Shown: positions 40,517 through 49,364, counted from the stretch's first letter. The stretch: 64,000 nucleotides of DNA from Nonomuraea jabiensis (GCF_014204795.1 NZ_JACHMB010000001.1:2480001-2544000), one strand, 5' to 3'. The notes: generated by a model not told the origin, from the sequence alone. A program made the numbers and translations.

Positions 40517-41500
40517 ATGAGCGCGGAGAGCTGGGACGGGATGGGTGTGCGTGAGCTGGGCCGCACGGGGCTGCGGGTGACGCCCGTGGGGATCGGGCTG
40601 GCCGCGCTGGGCCGGCCGGCGTACATCACGCTCGGCCGGGAGGAGGACCTCGGCGCCGATCGCAGCGTCGCTGCGATGCGGGCCCGGAGCTGGGCGGTGC
40701 TCGACGCGGCGCTGGCGGCCGGCGTGCGGTACTTCGACGTGGCCCGCTCCTACGGCTGGGCGGAGGAGTTCCTCGGCGGCTGGCTGCGCGAGCGCGCCAT
40801 CGCGCCCGGGGCGGTGACCGTGGGATCGAAATGGGGGTACGCCTACGTCGGCGGCTGGCGGATGGACGCCGACCGGCACGAGGTGAAAGAGCTGTCGGCC
40901 GGGCAGTTGCGACGGCAGCTCGACGAGACCCGGGAGCTGCTGGGCGAGCACCTGTCGCTGTACCAGATCCACTCGGCCACCGTGGAGAGCGGCGTCCTCG
41001 ACGACCAGGACGTCCTCGCCGGGTTGCGCGAGCTGCGCGCCTCCGGCGTGTCGGTCGGCCTGTCCACGACCGGCCCGCGCCAGGCGGACACCATCGACCG
41101 GGCGGTCGAGCTCGGCCTGTTCGACACGGTCCAGGCGACCTGGAACCTGCTCGAACCGTCCGCCGGCCCGGCCCTGGACCGGGCCCATCGCGCCGGGCTG
41201 GGAGTGATCGTCAAGGAGGGCGTGGCGAACGGCCGCCTGACCGCCCACGCCGCCCCGGACGCGCTCGCCCGCGCCGCCCGGGAGCACGGCCTCACCCCGG
41301 ACACGCTGGCCCTGGCCGCCGTCCTGGCCAGGCCGTGGGCCGGCGTGGTGCTGAGCGGGGCCGCGTCGGTGGAACAGTTCCACAGCAATCTCGCCGCGGT
41401 CCACGTCGCCTGGGACCCGGACCTGGACGAACGGCTCGCCGTACTGGCGGAGGAACCCGAGACCTACTGGGCGGCCCGGGGCTCGCTGACCTGGCAATGA
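40517..41500 (+). CDS. Aldo/keto reductase
   Basis: A 327-residue NAD(P)H-dependent oxidoreductase. The catalytic tetrad is readable: D74 and Y79 (YFDVARSYGWAE), K105 (VGSKWGYAY) and H152 (LYQIHSATV). Late cofactor loop VVLSGAASVEQFHSNLAA. ATG 40517 is preceded by a run of tandem repeats and a weak ribosome site. Substrate unknown; it stands alone, convergent with the dehydrogenase gene. Confidence 0.88.
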   Translation: MSAESWDGMGVRELGRTGLRVTPVGIGLAALGRPAYITLGREEDLGADRSVAAMRARSWAVLDAALAAGVRYFDVARSYGWAEEFLGGWLRERAIAPGAVTVGSKWGYAYVGGWRMDADRHEVKELSAGQLRRQLDETRELLGEHLSLYQIHSATVESGVLDDQDVLAGLRELRASGVSVGLSTTGPRQADTIDRAVELGLFDTVQATWNLLEPSAGPALDRAHRAGLGVIVKEGVANGRLTAHAAPDALARAAREHGLTPDTLALAAVLARPWAGVVLSGAASVEQFHSNLAAVHVAWDPDLDERLAVLAEEPETYWAARGSLTWQ

Positions 41501-41583
41501 CCGCAGGCGGCCGGTCGAGGGCGCCCAGCGCGCCGAGCCAGGAAAAGGCGAGCGTGGGGGTGCGTGACGGGCCTGCAAGGGAC

Positions 41584-42639
41584 TCATGTGACGGGCCGCC
41601 GGGCTCGGGCGGCGTCGAGGCGGCGTCGGGCCAGGTCCGTCGCGGCCCGGGCGGGGGTGACGTTCCGGTGTTCGGCCTCGTGGAGCAGCTCGGTGACGGT
41701 GTGCTCGATGGCCTCGACGCGTACGCGGGCCTCCTCGGGGGTCTCGTGACGCAGCTCCACGGCGAGCGCGTTGATGGCGCCGCCCGCGCTGACGACATAG
41801 TCGGGAACCCAGAGGATGCCGCGCTCGTGCAGCAGGTCGGCGACGGGCTCGGTGGCGAGCTGGTTGTTGGCGGGCCCGGCGATGGCGGCGCAGCGCAGCT
41901 CCGGTACGACGTCCCCGGTGAGGATGCCGCCGAGCGCCGCCGGGACGAGGATGTCGGCCTCGGCGGTGAGGGCTTGCCCGGGCGAGGTCCAGGTCGCGCC
42001 GAGCTCGCGGGCCGGGGCCCGCTTGGCGGGGTCGATGTCGCTGACCAGGAGCTCGGCCCCCTCCTCGGCGAGCAGGCCGGCCAGGCGGAGGCCCACGCTG
42101 CCGAGTCCCACCAGCGACACGCGGGCGCCCTTGAGGGCCGGGGTGCCGTGGAGGCGGTGGCGTACGGCACGCAGGGCCGCCAGCGTGCCGAGCGCGGTGG
42201 CCGGCGAGGAGTCGCCGCTGCCGCCCCGCTCCACCGGCCGGCAGAAGACATGGGCGGTACGTTCGCCGATGACCGCCATGTCCTCGGGGCTCGTCCCGAC
42301 GTCCGGACCGGTCGCGTACGTGCCGTCCAGGGACGCGACGGCGTCCGCCACGTCCTCCAGCACCCTGCGGCGCAGCGCCGGATCCAGCTCGGTGCCCTCG
42401 GGCACGGCGACGACGGTCTTGCCGCCGCCGTTGGCCAGCCCGGCCACGGCGCACTTGGCGGTCATGCCGGCCGACAGGCGCAGCGCGTCGGTGAGCCCGT
42501 CGCGCCAGTCGGCGTAGCGCCAGACGCGGCATCCGCCGACCGCCTGGCCGAGCGCCGTCGAGTGGACGGCGACGATCACCGGCAGCCCGGAGCGCGGGCC
42601 GGTGCGGATGGCGACGTGTTCGTGGTCGAGTTCGGGCAC
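41584..42639 (-). CDS. Leucine/valine dehydrogenase-family enzyme
   Basis: A 351-residue Glu/Leu/Phe/Val dehydrogenase. Catalytic lysines K62 (MTAKCAVAGL) and K74 (NGGGKTVV), the GGCRVW substrate region and the Rossmann motif VSLVGLGSVGLRLA (about 172-185) are present; length matches actinomycete valine dehydrogenase. It would oxidatively deaminate a branched-chain amino acid with NAD. GTG start at 42639 with GGAAGG upstream. Divergent from the pqq operon. Confidence 0.85.
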   Translation of the reverse strand: MPELDHEHVAIRTGPRSGLPVIVAVHSTALGQAVGGCRVWRYADWRDGLTDALRLSAGMTAKCAVAGLANGGGKTVVAVPEGTELDPALRRRVLEDVADAVASLDGTYATGPDVGTSPEDMAVIGERTAHVFCRPVERGGSGDSSPATALGTLAALRAVRHRLHGTPALKGARVSLVGLGSVGLRLAGLLAEEGAELLVSDIDPAKRAPARELGATWTSPGQALTAEADILVPAALGGILTGDVVPELRCAAIAGPANNQLATEPVADLLHERGILWVPDYVVSAGGAINALAVELRHETPEEARVRVEAIEHTVTELLHEAEHRNVTPARAATDLARRRLDAARARRPVT

Positions 42640-42944
42640 GGCTCCGGTCCTTCCGGTCGAGCGGCATCAGGGCTCAAGCGTCCGCCATACGCCGGCGCGC
42701 GGGCCCCTCGGCCCGAACGAACGGCCGGAAATCGGCGCGACCGCGCGAACGAGGCGAACTTCGTTTGGCGATCGGGCGGCTTCGCCGACCGAACGGCGAG
42801 ACATCGGATGAACGATCCCGTCCTACTCCCCCGGGCCCGGAAAGATTCCGGAAATCGGCGATATAGCTCCGATCTACGGCATTGACGTCCGCCATCTCGC
42901 AGGGTCATATCGGTTGTAACACCCTACGGAAGGCAGGTACGCAT
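42640..42944 (+). promoter_or_regulatory. Divergent promoter region of the pqq operon
   Basis: No gene is supported in these 305 bases. Downstream of 42780 the sequence is less G/C-biased and includes CGATATAGCTCCGATC (about 42860-42875) and GGTCATATCGGTTGTAAC (42902-42919), a likely promoter zone for pqqA. CGATATAG and its partial complement around 42906 form a loose dyad. The ribosome site is GGAAGGCAGG. Confidence 0.4.
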
Positions 42945-43100
42945 ATGTCCCAGCCGAAAGAGCAGGGCAAGAAGCAACCTCGCAGGATCCACGAGAAGAA
43001 GGTCAGGACCCGCGGCGAGGAGACGACCTGGCACAGGCCGGACTACCAGGTCGTCGAGGCATCGATGGAGATGACCGCGTACTTCCTGGCCACCCGGTAA
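42945..43100 (+). CDS. pqqA: PQQ precursor peptide PqqA
   Basis: A 51-residue peptide. The C-terminal 23 residues (WHRPDYQVVEASMEMTAYFL then ATR) match the PqqA pattern W.KP.Y......E.T.YF..R, with the crosslinked pair E42 and Y46 at the required spacing (ExxxY) that become the PQQ skeleton. PqqA is usually 22-39 residues; here a 28-residue basic N-terminal extension (many Lys/Arg) precedes the core. GGAAGG/GCAGG lies upstream of ATG 42945. First gene of pqqABCDE. Confidence 0.9.
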   Translation: MSQPKEQGKKQPRRIHEKKVRTRGEETTWHRPDYQVVEASMEMTAYFLATR

Positions 43101-43112
43101 CCGGGCGCCGCC

Positions 43113-43970
43113 ATGCGACTGCAGGTGCTCGGCACCGCGGCCGGTGGCGGCGTGCCCCAGTGGAACTGCGCGTGCCCCGGCTGCTCCGGGGCGCGCGCCC
43201 ATCCGGGCCGCCGCCGGCGTCACGCCAGCCTGGCCGTCCAGCTCGACGACGGCGCCTACGTGGTCAACGCCACGCCCGACATCGCCGAGCAGATCGAGTC
43301 GTGCGCGTGGCTGCGCCCGGGGCCGGGCCCCCGGGAGTCGCCGCTGAAGGGCGTGATCCTCACCGACGCCGAGCTCGACCACACGATCGGCCTGCTCAGG
43401 CTCAGGGAGGCCGACGCGCTGGAGGTGCGTTCGACCCCGGTCGTACGGCACGCGCTGCGGCCCTTCGCCGAGCTCCTGCGCCCCTACCTCCAGCTGACCT
43501 GGGCCGACGCCGCCACCATCCCGGTGTCGGGCAAGCGGCCCCGCTACGCCGCCGGCTCTCCCGAGGCCGAGGCAGAGGCAGAGGCCGGGGCAGAGGCAGA
43601 GGCCGGGGCAGAGGCCACGGGCTGGGTGTCGGCGCTGCGCCTCGGGCCGCTGGTGTACGCGCCCGCCATGGGGGTGTGGCCGGACGAACTGGACGAGGCG
43701 TTCCGGCAGGCCGCGTGCGTGATCGTGGACGGCACGTTCTGGGACGACGAGGAGCCCCGCCGTACCGGGATCTCCGCCAGGACCGCCACCCAGATGGGCC
43801 ACCTGCCGATCGAGGCGACCATGGAACGGCTCTCCAAGCTGCCCGGCCGCCGCCTGTACACCCACCTCAACAACACCAACCCCCTCGTGGACCCGGCGGC
43901 CGAGCAGCACGAGCTGCTCGCCGAGCTGGGGATCGAGGTGGCCGCCGACGGGATGGTGATCGACCTTTGA
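43113..43970 (+). CDS. pqqB: PqqB, metallo-beta-lactamase-fold PQQ biosynthesis protein
   Basis: A 285-residue protein with the PqqB start VLGTAAGGGVPQWNCACPGC (zinc Cys cluster CACPGC) and the metal-site region ILTDAELDHTIGLL. PqqB hydroxylates the tyrosine-derived ring of the PQQ intermediate. Residues about 150-170 are a low-complexity EAEAEAEAGAEAEAGAEA insert encoded by a 6-base repeat (43561-43620) in a surface loop. Its stop overlaps the pqqC start (TTGA). Confidence 0.9.
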   Translation: MRLQVLGTAAGGGVPQWNCACPGCSGARAHPGRRRRHASLAVQLDDGAYVVNATPDIAEQIESCAWLRPGPGPRESPLKGVILTDAELDHTIGLLRLREADALEVRSTPVVRHALRPFAELLRPYLQLTWADAATIPVSGKRPRYAAGSPEAEAEAEAGAEAEAGAEATGWVSALRLGPLVYAPAMGVWPDELDEAFRQAACVIVDGTFWDDEEPRRTGISARTATQMGHLPIEATMERLSKLPGRRLYTHLNNTNPLVDPAAEQHELLAELGIEVAADGMVIDL

Positions 43971-44638
43971 ACGGCTTCGAGGCCGAGCTGCGGGCCGTAG
44001 CGGAGAAGCGCTACCACCACCTGCACCCGTTCAACCAGCGCATGCACGCGGGCGAGCTGACCCGGGACGAGCTGCGGGGCTGGATACTCAACCGCTTCCA
44101 CTACCAGCGGCACATCCCGGTCAAGGACGCGTTCGTCCTGGCCAAGCTGGCCACGCCCGAGCTGCGCAGGATGTGGTTGCGCAGGATCCAGGACCACGAC
44201 GGCGCCGCGCCCGGCGAGGGCGGCATCGAGCGGTGGCTGCGCCTGGGCGAGGCGGCCGGGCTGGAGCGGTCGCTGCTGCTGTCGGGCGAGGGCGTGCTGC
44301 CCGGCGTGCGGCTGGCCGTCGACGGCTACGTGAACCTGTGCCGCAACGGCTCCGCGCTGGAGGCCGTCGCGGCGTCGCTGACCGAGCTGTTCGCCCCGGA
44401 CCTCATGCGTACGAGGATCGCGGCCTTCGAACGGCACTACCAGTGGATAGACCCGGACGGGCTGCGATATTTCCAGGTACGCGTCTCCCAGGGCCGCCAG
44501 GACAGCGGCGAGGCCCTGGCCCTGGTGCTCGACTGGGCGCGGATGCGGGCCGACCAGGACAAGGCCGTCGCGGCGCTCGCCTACAAGTGCGACCTCCTGT
44601 GGTCCCTGCTCGACGCCGTGGACGGGGCGTACCGATGA
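43967..44638 (+). CDS. pqqC: PqqC, pyrroloquinoline-quinone synthase
   Basis: A 223-residue cofactorless oxidase that carries out the final ring closure and eight-electron oxidation to PQQ. Family motifs include YHHLHPFNQRMHAGEL, NRFHYQRHIPVKDAFVLAKL, RIQDHDG and YFQVRVSQGRQDSGEAL. The TTG at 43967 overlaps the pqqB stop, giving the canonical N-terminus; its end overlaps pqqD. Confidence 0.93.
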   Translation: MNGFEAELRAVAEKRYHHLHPFNQRMHAGELTRDELRGWILNRFHYQRHIPVKDAFVLAKLATPELRRMWLRRIQDHDGAAPGEGGIERWLRLGEAAGLERSLLLSGEGVLPGVRLAVDGYVNLCRNGSALEAVAASLTELFAPDLMRTRIAAFERHYQWIDPDGLRYFQVRVSQGRQDSGEALALVLDWARMRADQDKAVAALAYKCDLLWSLLDAVDGAYR

Positions 44639-44874
44639 CCTGGCGCCCGGTGCTGTCCCGTTCGGCCATGCTCCGCCACGACCCCGTACGCGGGGCGGAC
44701 CTGCTGATCGTGCCCGAGCGGATCGTCGTGCTCAACGCGGAGGCCGCGGCCATCGTCGCCCTGTGCGACGGCGCGCGGACCGTGGCGGACATCGTCGCCG
44801 AGCTGCCCGAGGGCCCGGAGTCCGACATCGTGGAGTTCCTCGAACGGGTCCGGGCCGAGGGCTGGCTCCGGTGA
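44635..44874 (+). CDS. pqqD: PqqD, PqqA-binding chaperone (RRE domain)
   Basis: A 79-residue winged-helix peptide-recognition protein that delivers PqqA to PqqE. Typical segments are RHDPVRGADLLIVPERIVVL and LNAEAAAIVALCDGARTVAD. Overlaps pqqC (ATGA) and pqqE (GTGA). Confidence 0.92.
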   Translation: MTWRPVLSRSAMLRHDPVRGADLLIVPERIVVLNAEAAAIVALCDGARTVADIVAELPEGPESDIVEFLERVRAEGWLR

Positions 44875-45920
44875 ACGCCCCCTGGGCCATGCTGGCCGAG
44901 CTCACGCACGCGTGCCCGCTGCGCTGCCCGTACTGCTCGAACCCGACCGAGCTGGCGGCCAGGTCGAGCGAGCTGGACACCGGCGAGTGGCGGCGGATCT
45001 TCGGCGAGGCGGCGGCGCTGGGCGTCGTGCACGCGCATCTGTCCGGCGGCGAGCCGCTGCTGAGACGCGACCTGGCGGAGATCGTGGCGGCGGCCGATCG
45101 CGCGGGCGTCTACACGCAGCTGGTCACCAGTGGTGTGGGGCTGAGCGAGCGTCGGACGGGCGAGCTGGTGGCGGCGGGGCTGCGCAGCGTGCAGCTGTCG
45201 GTCCAGTCGGCCACGGCGCGGGAGTCGGACCGGATCGCCGGGGTGGCGTCGTTCGAGAGGAAGGAGCGGGCCGCCGCGGCGGTGGTCGCGAGCGGGCTGC
45301 CGCTCGGGCTCAACGTGGTCCTGCACCGGGCGAACCTGGACGCCGTCGGCGAGATCATCGAGCTCGGGCTGGCGTGGGGCGCCGAGCGCATCGAGCTGGC
45401 CAACACCCAGTTCTACGGGTGGGGGCTGCTCAACAGGTCGGCGCTGCTGCCGACCAGGGAGCAGCTCGCCCGCGCCGAGGCCGTAGTCCAGAAATATCGG
45501 GAAAAGACGGATGTTGAGCTGATCTGGGTGATACCTGACTACTTCGACGGCGTGCCCAAGCCCTGCATGGGCGGCTGGGGCGCGATCTCGATCACCGTCG
45601 CGCCCGACGGCCGCGTGCTGCCCTGCCCGGCGGCGTACGACCTGCCGCTGGACCTCCCCAACACCCGCGATCACTCGCTCGGCTGGATCTGGGAGCACTC
45701 GCCCGCCTTCAACGCCTACCGGGGCACCGGCTGGATGCGCGAGCCGTGCGCGAGCTGCCCGCGCAGGACGCTCGACTTCGGCGGCTGCCGCTGCCAGGCG
45801 TACGCGCTGACCGGCGACGCGAGCCGTACCGATCCGGCCTGCGGGCTCTCCCCCGACCACCACCTCGTCACGGAGCTGGCGGCGGGGGGCACGTTCACCT
45901 ACAGGCGGCCGGCGCGCTAG
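44871..45920 (+). CDS. pqqE: PqqE, radical SAM enzyme that crosslinks PqqA
   Basis: A 349-residue radical-SAM/SPASM protein. The SAM cluster is C15-x3-C19-x2-C22 (HACPLRCPYC); GGEPLL follows; the C-terminal SPASM cysteines include KPCMGGW, VLPCPAAY, EPCASCPRR and GGCRCQAYAL. It joins Glu and Tyr of PqqA by a carbon-carbon bond. No pqqF-type protease gene is in the window, so leader removal must rely on another protease. Confidence 0.94.
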   Translation: MNAPWAMLAELTHACPLRCPYCSNPTELAARSSELDTGEWRRIFGEAAALGVVHAHLSGGEPLLRRDLAEIVAAADRAGVYTQLVTSGVGLSERRTGELVAAGLRSVQLSVQSATARESDRIAGVASFERKERAAAAVVASGLPLGLNVVLHRANLDAVGEIIELGLAWGAERIELANTQFYGWGLLNRSALLPTREQLARAEAVVQKYREKTDVELIWVIPDYFDGVPKPCMGGWGAISITVAPDGRVLPCPAAYDLPLDLPNTRDHSLGWIWEHSPAFNAYRGTGWMREPCASCPRRTLDFGGCRCQAYALTGDASRTDPACGLSPDHHLVTELAAGGTFTYRRPAR

Positions 45921-45949
45921 GAGCCCTCAGCGTATGCGCGGCGTCAATC

Positions 45950-46060
45950 CGCTGTGGACGACCGCGCCCTACGGTCGGCGTCGATGACCTGGTCGACGGG
46001 CTGTGGGGCAGGACCCGCCGCCCACCGCGCTCAACGTGCCGCACTGGCGATATCCGATGA
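45950..46060 (+). pseudogene. N-terminal remnant of a SARP/BTAD transcriptional regulator
   Basis: The frame at 45968-46010 reads PTVGVDDLVDGLWG, the DNA-binding signature of AfsR/SARP proteins ('V.VDDLVD.LWG..PP.TALN'). After a +1 shift the sequence continues as PPTALNVPHW. No start or remaining gene follows. A relic in the 440-base stretch behind pqqE. Confidence 0.55.
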
Positions 46061-46134
46061 CTCGACATGTCCCACGACCGTAGGACCCGTGCGCATGCGG
46101 AACGTTGACGGCGCGTATATGCGGCGGCGGGGCC

Positions 46135-46332
46135 GTCGAGCCGGGCGGCGCTGGTCCGGTGCGCCAGCACGCTCATGCGCATGGTCCGAGCGGGCGCCTC
46201 GGAGAGCAGGACCAGCAGCTCGTAGTAGGTCGGCGGCATGCCTGCCCCGGCCAGCAGCTCGCGCTCCAGGCGGCCGGTCAGCAGGCGGCTGGCCGGCCCG
46301 AAGGCCCGCCAGGCCCGCGCGCTGAAACAAAC
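46135..46332 (-). pseudogene. N-terminal remnant of a MarR-family regulator
   Basis: On the minus strand the frame reads FSARAWRAFGPASRLLTGRL, then ERELLAGAGMPPTYYELLVL and LSEAPARTMRMSVLAHRTS. This is the first 55-60 residues of a MarR protein (dimer helix, then 'tYEvLv.LSeap...lRMseLA'). The DNA-recognition part is replaced by unrelated sequence and no start codon is visible. Confidence 0.6.
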
Positions 46333-46363
46333 GGGGTCGCGGGCCCGGCGGGTCCGGGGGTGG

Positions 46364-47260
46364 TCAGAACCGGAGCTTGCGCAGGTAGCGGTAGCCGACC
46401 TCCGCGGTCTGCCGGGGAGTCACGTCAGGGGTGTCGTTCTCGACGATGTACTCCTTCACCTGGTGCTTGTCGAAGATCCGCCGGAAGTCGATGGTGCCGG
46501 TGCCGAGGTCGGCCATGTCGCCGTCCAGGTGCCGGTCCTTGACGTGGAACTGCAGCACGCGCTGCGGCGCCCTGCGGATGACGTCGAGGGCGAAGCGCAC
46601 CGGGTCGGCGGCGCCGCGGCCGACGCCGCCGGTGACCGCCCAGTAGATGTCGATCTCCAGGTGGACCAGGCGGGGGTCGAGCTCGGAGGTGAGCACGTCC
46701 CAGGGGGTCTTCCCGCCTCCGAGGTCGGTCGTGAACTCGTGGGCGTGGTTGTGGTAGCCGTAGCGCAGGCCCGCCGCGCGGGCGGCCTGCGCCTCGACGT
46801 TCATGCGCTCGGCCCACGCCTTCCACTCGTCCAGGCTGGTGGAGTTCAGGTAGGGGACGACCATGAAGGACTGGCCGAGGGTCAGCGCGTTGTCGATCTT
46901 CGTGTCCAGGGCGGCCTGGTCGGCGGTGAGGCCGTCGTGGCTGGAGCTGGCCCGGATGCCCAGCCCGTCCAGGAACGTACGGAGCTGCTTGGCCGTGCGG
47001 CCGAAGTAGCCGAGTGCGACCTCGATCTTCGGGTAGCCGGCCTCGGCCAGGTAGGCGAGGGTGGCGTCGTAGTCCTTGGCGAGGTCGTCGCGTACCGTCC
47101 AGAGCTGGATGCTGATCTGGTCCCGGGGGATGCGGTTCTTGCCGGGGTGGTGCGCGGTGGCCGCGGCGGCGGCCGGGGAGGCGGCGGCGACGGCGGCCGC
47201 CCCGAGTCCGAGGCCCGCGGCGAGCAGCGAGCGCCTGCTGGGGCCGTATCCGTAGCACAT
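46364..47260 (-). CDS. Tat-exported sugar phosphate isomerase/epimerase-like TIM barrel
   Basis: A 298-residue xylose-isomerase-like barrel with a twin-arginine-type signal (SRRSLLAAGLGLGAAAVAAA) at 1-35. Core motifs are ISIQLWTVRDDL, YHNHAHEF, LEIDIYWAV and FHVKDRH, and the metal-ligand set of this superfamily appears present. It follows the sugar dehydrogenase gene by 10 bases and probably acts on the same extracellular sugar or its oxidation product. Reaction unknown. Confidence 0.85.
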   Translation of the reverse strand: MCYGYGPSRRSLLAAGLGLGAAAVAAASPAAAAATAHHPGKNRIPRDQISIQLWTVRDDLAKDYDATLAYLAEAGYPKIEVALGYFGRTAKQLRTFLDGLGIRASSSHDGLTADQAALDTKIDNALTLGQSFMVVPYLNSTSLDEWKAWAERMNVEAQAARAAGLRYGYHNHAHEFTTDLGGGKTPWDVLTSELDPRLVHLEIDIYWAVTGGVGRGAADPVRFALDVIRRAPQRVLQFHVKDRHLDGDMADLGTGTIDFRRIFDKHQVKEYIVENDTPDVTPRQTAEVGYRYLRKLRF

Positions 47261-47270
47261 GGGGGTTCTC

Positions 47271-49364
47271 CTAACGGGTGGGCTGGAGGATGACCTCGTC
47301 GCTGCCGGTCAGCGGGGGCAGGTCCGCGCCGCCGGGGTCGGTGTAGGTCGCGACGAAGACGCCGGTGAGGTGGTCGGTTTCCGGATCGTGCCCGCTCGGC
47401 ACGGTGGTCTGGATGGAGCCCGTGCAGCCGCGGGCGGTGGTCTGCGGGTGGCCGTGCTCGTCGTGGCCGAGGATGTAGTCCACGGTCACGTTGGCGCAGT
47501 CCACCGGCTGGTCGTCGGTGACCCGCACCTCGAACTCGACGGCGTCGCCGAACGTGAACGTCTGCCCCTCGGCGGGCCGGACCAGCTCGACGACCGGCGC
47601 GGCGTTGCCGACCACGATCCGCACCGACGTCGCCGCCGACCTGCCGGCGTCGTCGGTGACGCGCAGCGTGGCGTTGTAGAGGCCGTTCTGCCGGTACGTG
47701 TACGACGCCTGCGGGCTGCGGGAGTCGACCCGGCCGTCGGCGTCGAAGTCCCAGGCGTAGCGGATCCGGTCCCCGTCGGCGTCGGTCGTACCGGCGCTGG
47801 TGAAGTTGACGGTGAGCGGCGCGTGGCCGGCGGTCACCGACGCGGCGGCGGCCGGGACGGGGGTGTGGTTGCCGGTGTTGCCGATGTAGTCGAAGCGCGA
47901 CAGCTGGGCGTCCGGGTTCTCCTGGAAGTAGCCGTCGCCGTACTCCAGCACGTAGAGCGCGCCGTCGGGACCGAACTCCATGTCCATCGGGTTGTCGAAC
48001 ACGAGCGACGGCAGCACGTCCTCGATCCGCCCGTCAGGGTGGAACGCCTTGACGTAGTCGCGGGTCCACTCGTAGAAGAGCGGGACGCCGTCGTAGTACC
48101 TGGGCCAGGCCACGGCGGTGCGGCCGTGCGCGGCGCGCGGGTCGTAGTCGTACGCGGGCCCGGCCATCGGGCCGATGCCGCCGGTGCCCAGCTGCGGGAA
48201 CTCCTGCGACGGCCCGTAGGAGTACCACACGTCCGGCTGGACCACCGGCGGCAGCTTGCGCAGGCCGGTGTTGTGCGGCGAGTCGTTGACGGGTGCGGCG
48301 CAGGCGAAGGCGTTGCCGGACGTGCCCGTGGCGAAGTCGTAGTCGACGTACGGGAGCCGCGCCGTCGCGCAGTACGGCCAGCCGTAGTTGCCCGCCTTGC
48401 GGATCTTCGTCCACTTGCCGGTCCCCGCCGGGCCGCGCTGGGGATTGGCGTCCCTCGCGTCGGGCGAGTAGTCGGCGACGTAGAGGTCACCGTTGGACCG
48501 GTTGAGCTCGATGCGGAACGGGTTGCGCAGGCCCATCGCGTAGATCTCCGGCCGGGTGCCCGCGGTCCCCGGCGGGAACAGGTTGCCGCGCGGGATCGTG
48601 TAGGAGCCGTCCGCGCGGACCTTGACGCGCAGGATCTTGCCGCGCAGGTCGTTGGTGTTGCCGGCGCTGCGCTGGGCGTCGAACGCCGGGTTCCGGTCGG
48701 AGCGCTCGTCGAGCGGGGCGTAGCCGTCGGAGGAGAACGGGTTCGTGTCGTCGCCGGTCGACAGGTAGAGGTTGCCGGCGGCGTCGAAGACGATGTCCCC
48801 GCCGACGTGACAGCAGATGCCGCGGTCCACGGGCACGTCGAGGATGCGCTGCTCGGTGCGCAGGTCGATGGTGGCGCCGGTGAAGCGGAACCGGGACAGC
48901 CTGATCAGCCCCTTGAAGGGCGCGAAGTCCGCGGGCGTGCCGGTGACCGGGGCGTCGCCCTCGTTGACGTCCGGCGTCGCGGGGTCGTCGACCGGGGTGT
49001 CGAGGGGCGGCGAGTAGTAGAGGTAGACCCAGTCGTCCTTCTTGGAGCCGGTGCCGAAGCCGGGGCCGAGGGCGATGCTCTGCAGCCCCTCCTCGTCGTG
49101 CCGGTAGACGTCGAGCCGGGCGGCCAGCGTGTTGAGGCCGGTCTTCGGGTCGTGTAACCAGACCTCGCCGCGCCGGGTGGTGTGCAGCACCCTCGAATCC
49201 GGTAACACCGCCAGGTCCATCGGCTCGCCCGGATTGTCGTTGAGCGTCACTTTCTGGAACTCGCTGTCGGGCGGCGGGGCCGCGACGCTCCCGGAGGCGT
49301 GGGCGGCGGCGGGCAGGAGGATCGCCGCAGCAGACATGGCCGCGATCGCGGTTCTCACTCTCAT
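47271..49364 (-). CDS. Secreted PQQ-type sugar dehydrogenase (GSDH fold) with PKD domain
   Basis: A 697-residue exported protein: signal peptide 1-24; six-bladed propeller about 30-490 with the soluble glucose/sorbosone dehydrogenase signatures MDLAVLPDSRVLHTTRRGEV, GLRNPFRIELNRSNGDLYVA, AGNYGWPYC and MDMEFGPDGALYVLEYGDGY; PKD domain about 495-580 (GTTDADGDRIRYAWDFDADG); a C-terminal beta domain. Enzymes of this fold oxidise sugars using PQQ, made by the operon 1.4 kb away. ATG 49364 has GGGAGAGG upstream. Confidence 0.85.
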   Translation of the reverse strand: MRVRTAIAAMSAAAILLPAAAHASGSVAAPPPDSEFQKVTLNDNPGEPMDLAVLPDSRVLHTTRRGEVWLHDPKTGLNTLAARLDVYRHDEEGLQSIALGPGFGTGSKKDDWVYLYYSPPLDTPVDDPATPDVNEGDAPVTGTPADFAPFKGLIRLSRFRFTGATIDLRTEQRILDVPVDRGICCHVGGDIVFDAAGNLYLSTGDDTNPFSSDGYAPLDERSDRNPAFDAQRSAGNTNDLRGKILRVKVRADGSYTIPRGNLFPPGTAGTRPEIYAMGLRNPFRIELNRSNGDLYVADYSPDARDANPQRGPAGTGKWTKIRKAGNYGWPYCATARLPYVDYDFATGTSGNAFACAAPVNDSPHNTGLRKLPPVVQPDVWYSYGPSQEFPQLGTGGIGPMAGPAYDYDPRAAHGRTAVAWPRYYDGVPLFYEWTRDYVKAFHPDGRIEDVLPSLVFDNPMDMEFGPDGALYVLEYGDGYFQENPDAQLSRFDYIGNTGNHTPVPAAAASVTAGHAPLTVNFTSAGTTDADGDRIRYAWDFDADGRVDSRSPQASYTYRQNGLYNATLRVTDDAGRSAATSVRIVVGNAAPVVELVRPAEGQTFTFGDAVEFEVRVTDDQPVDCANVTVDYILGHDEHGHPQTTARGCTGSIQTTVPSGHDPETDHLTGVFVATYTDPGGADLPPLTGSDEVILQPTR

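Noticed and set aside
43561..43620. GAGGCC/GCAGAG repeats as a regulatory element
   Set aside because: They are in frame inside pqqB and encode a Glu/Ala loop.
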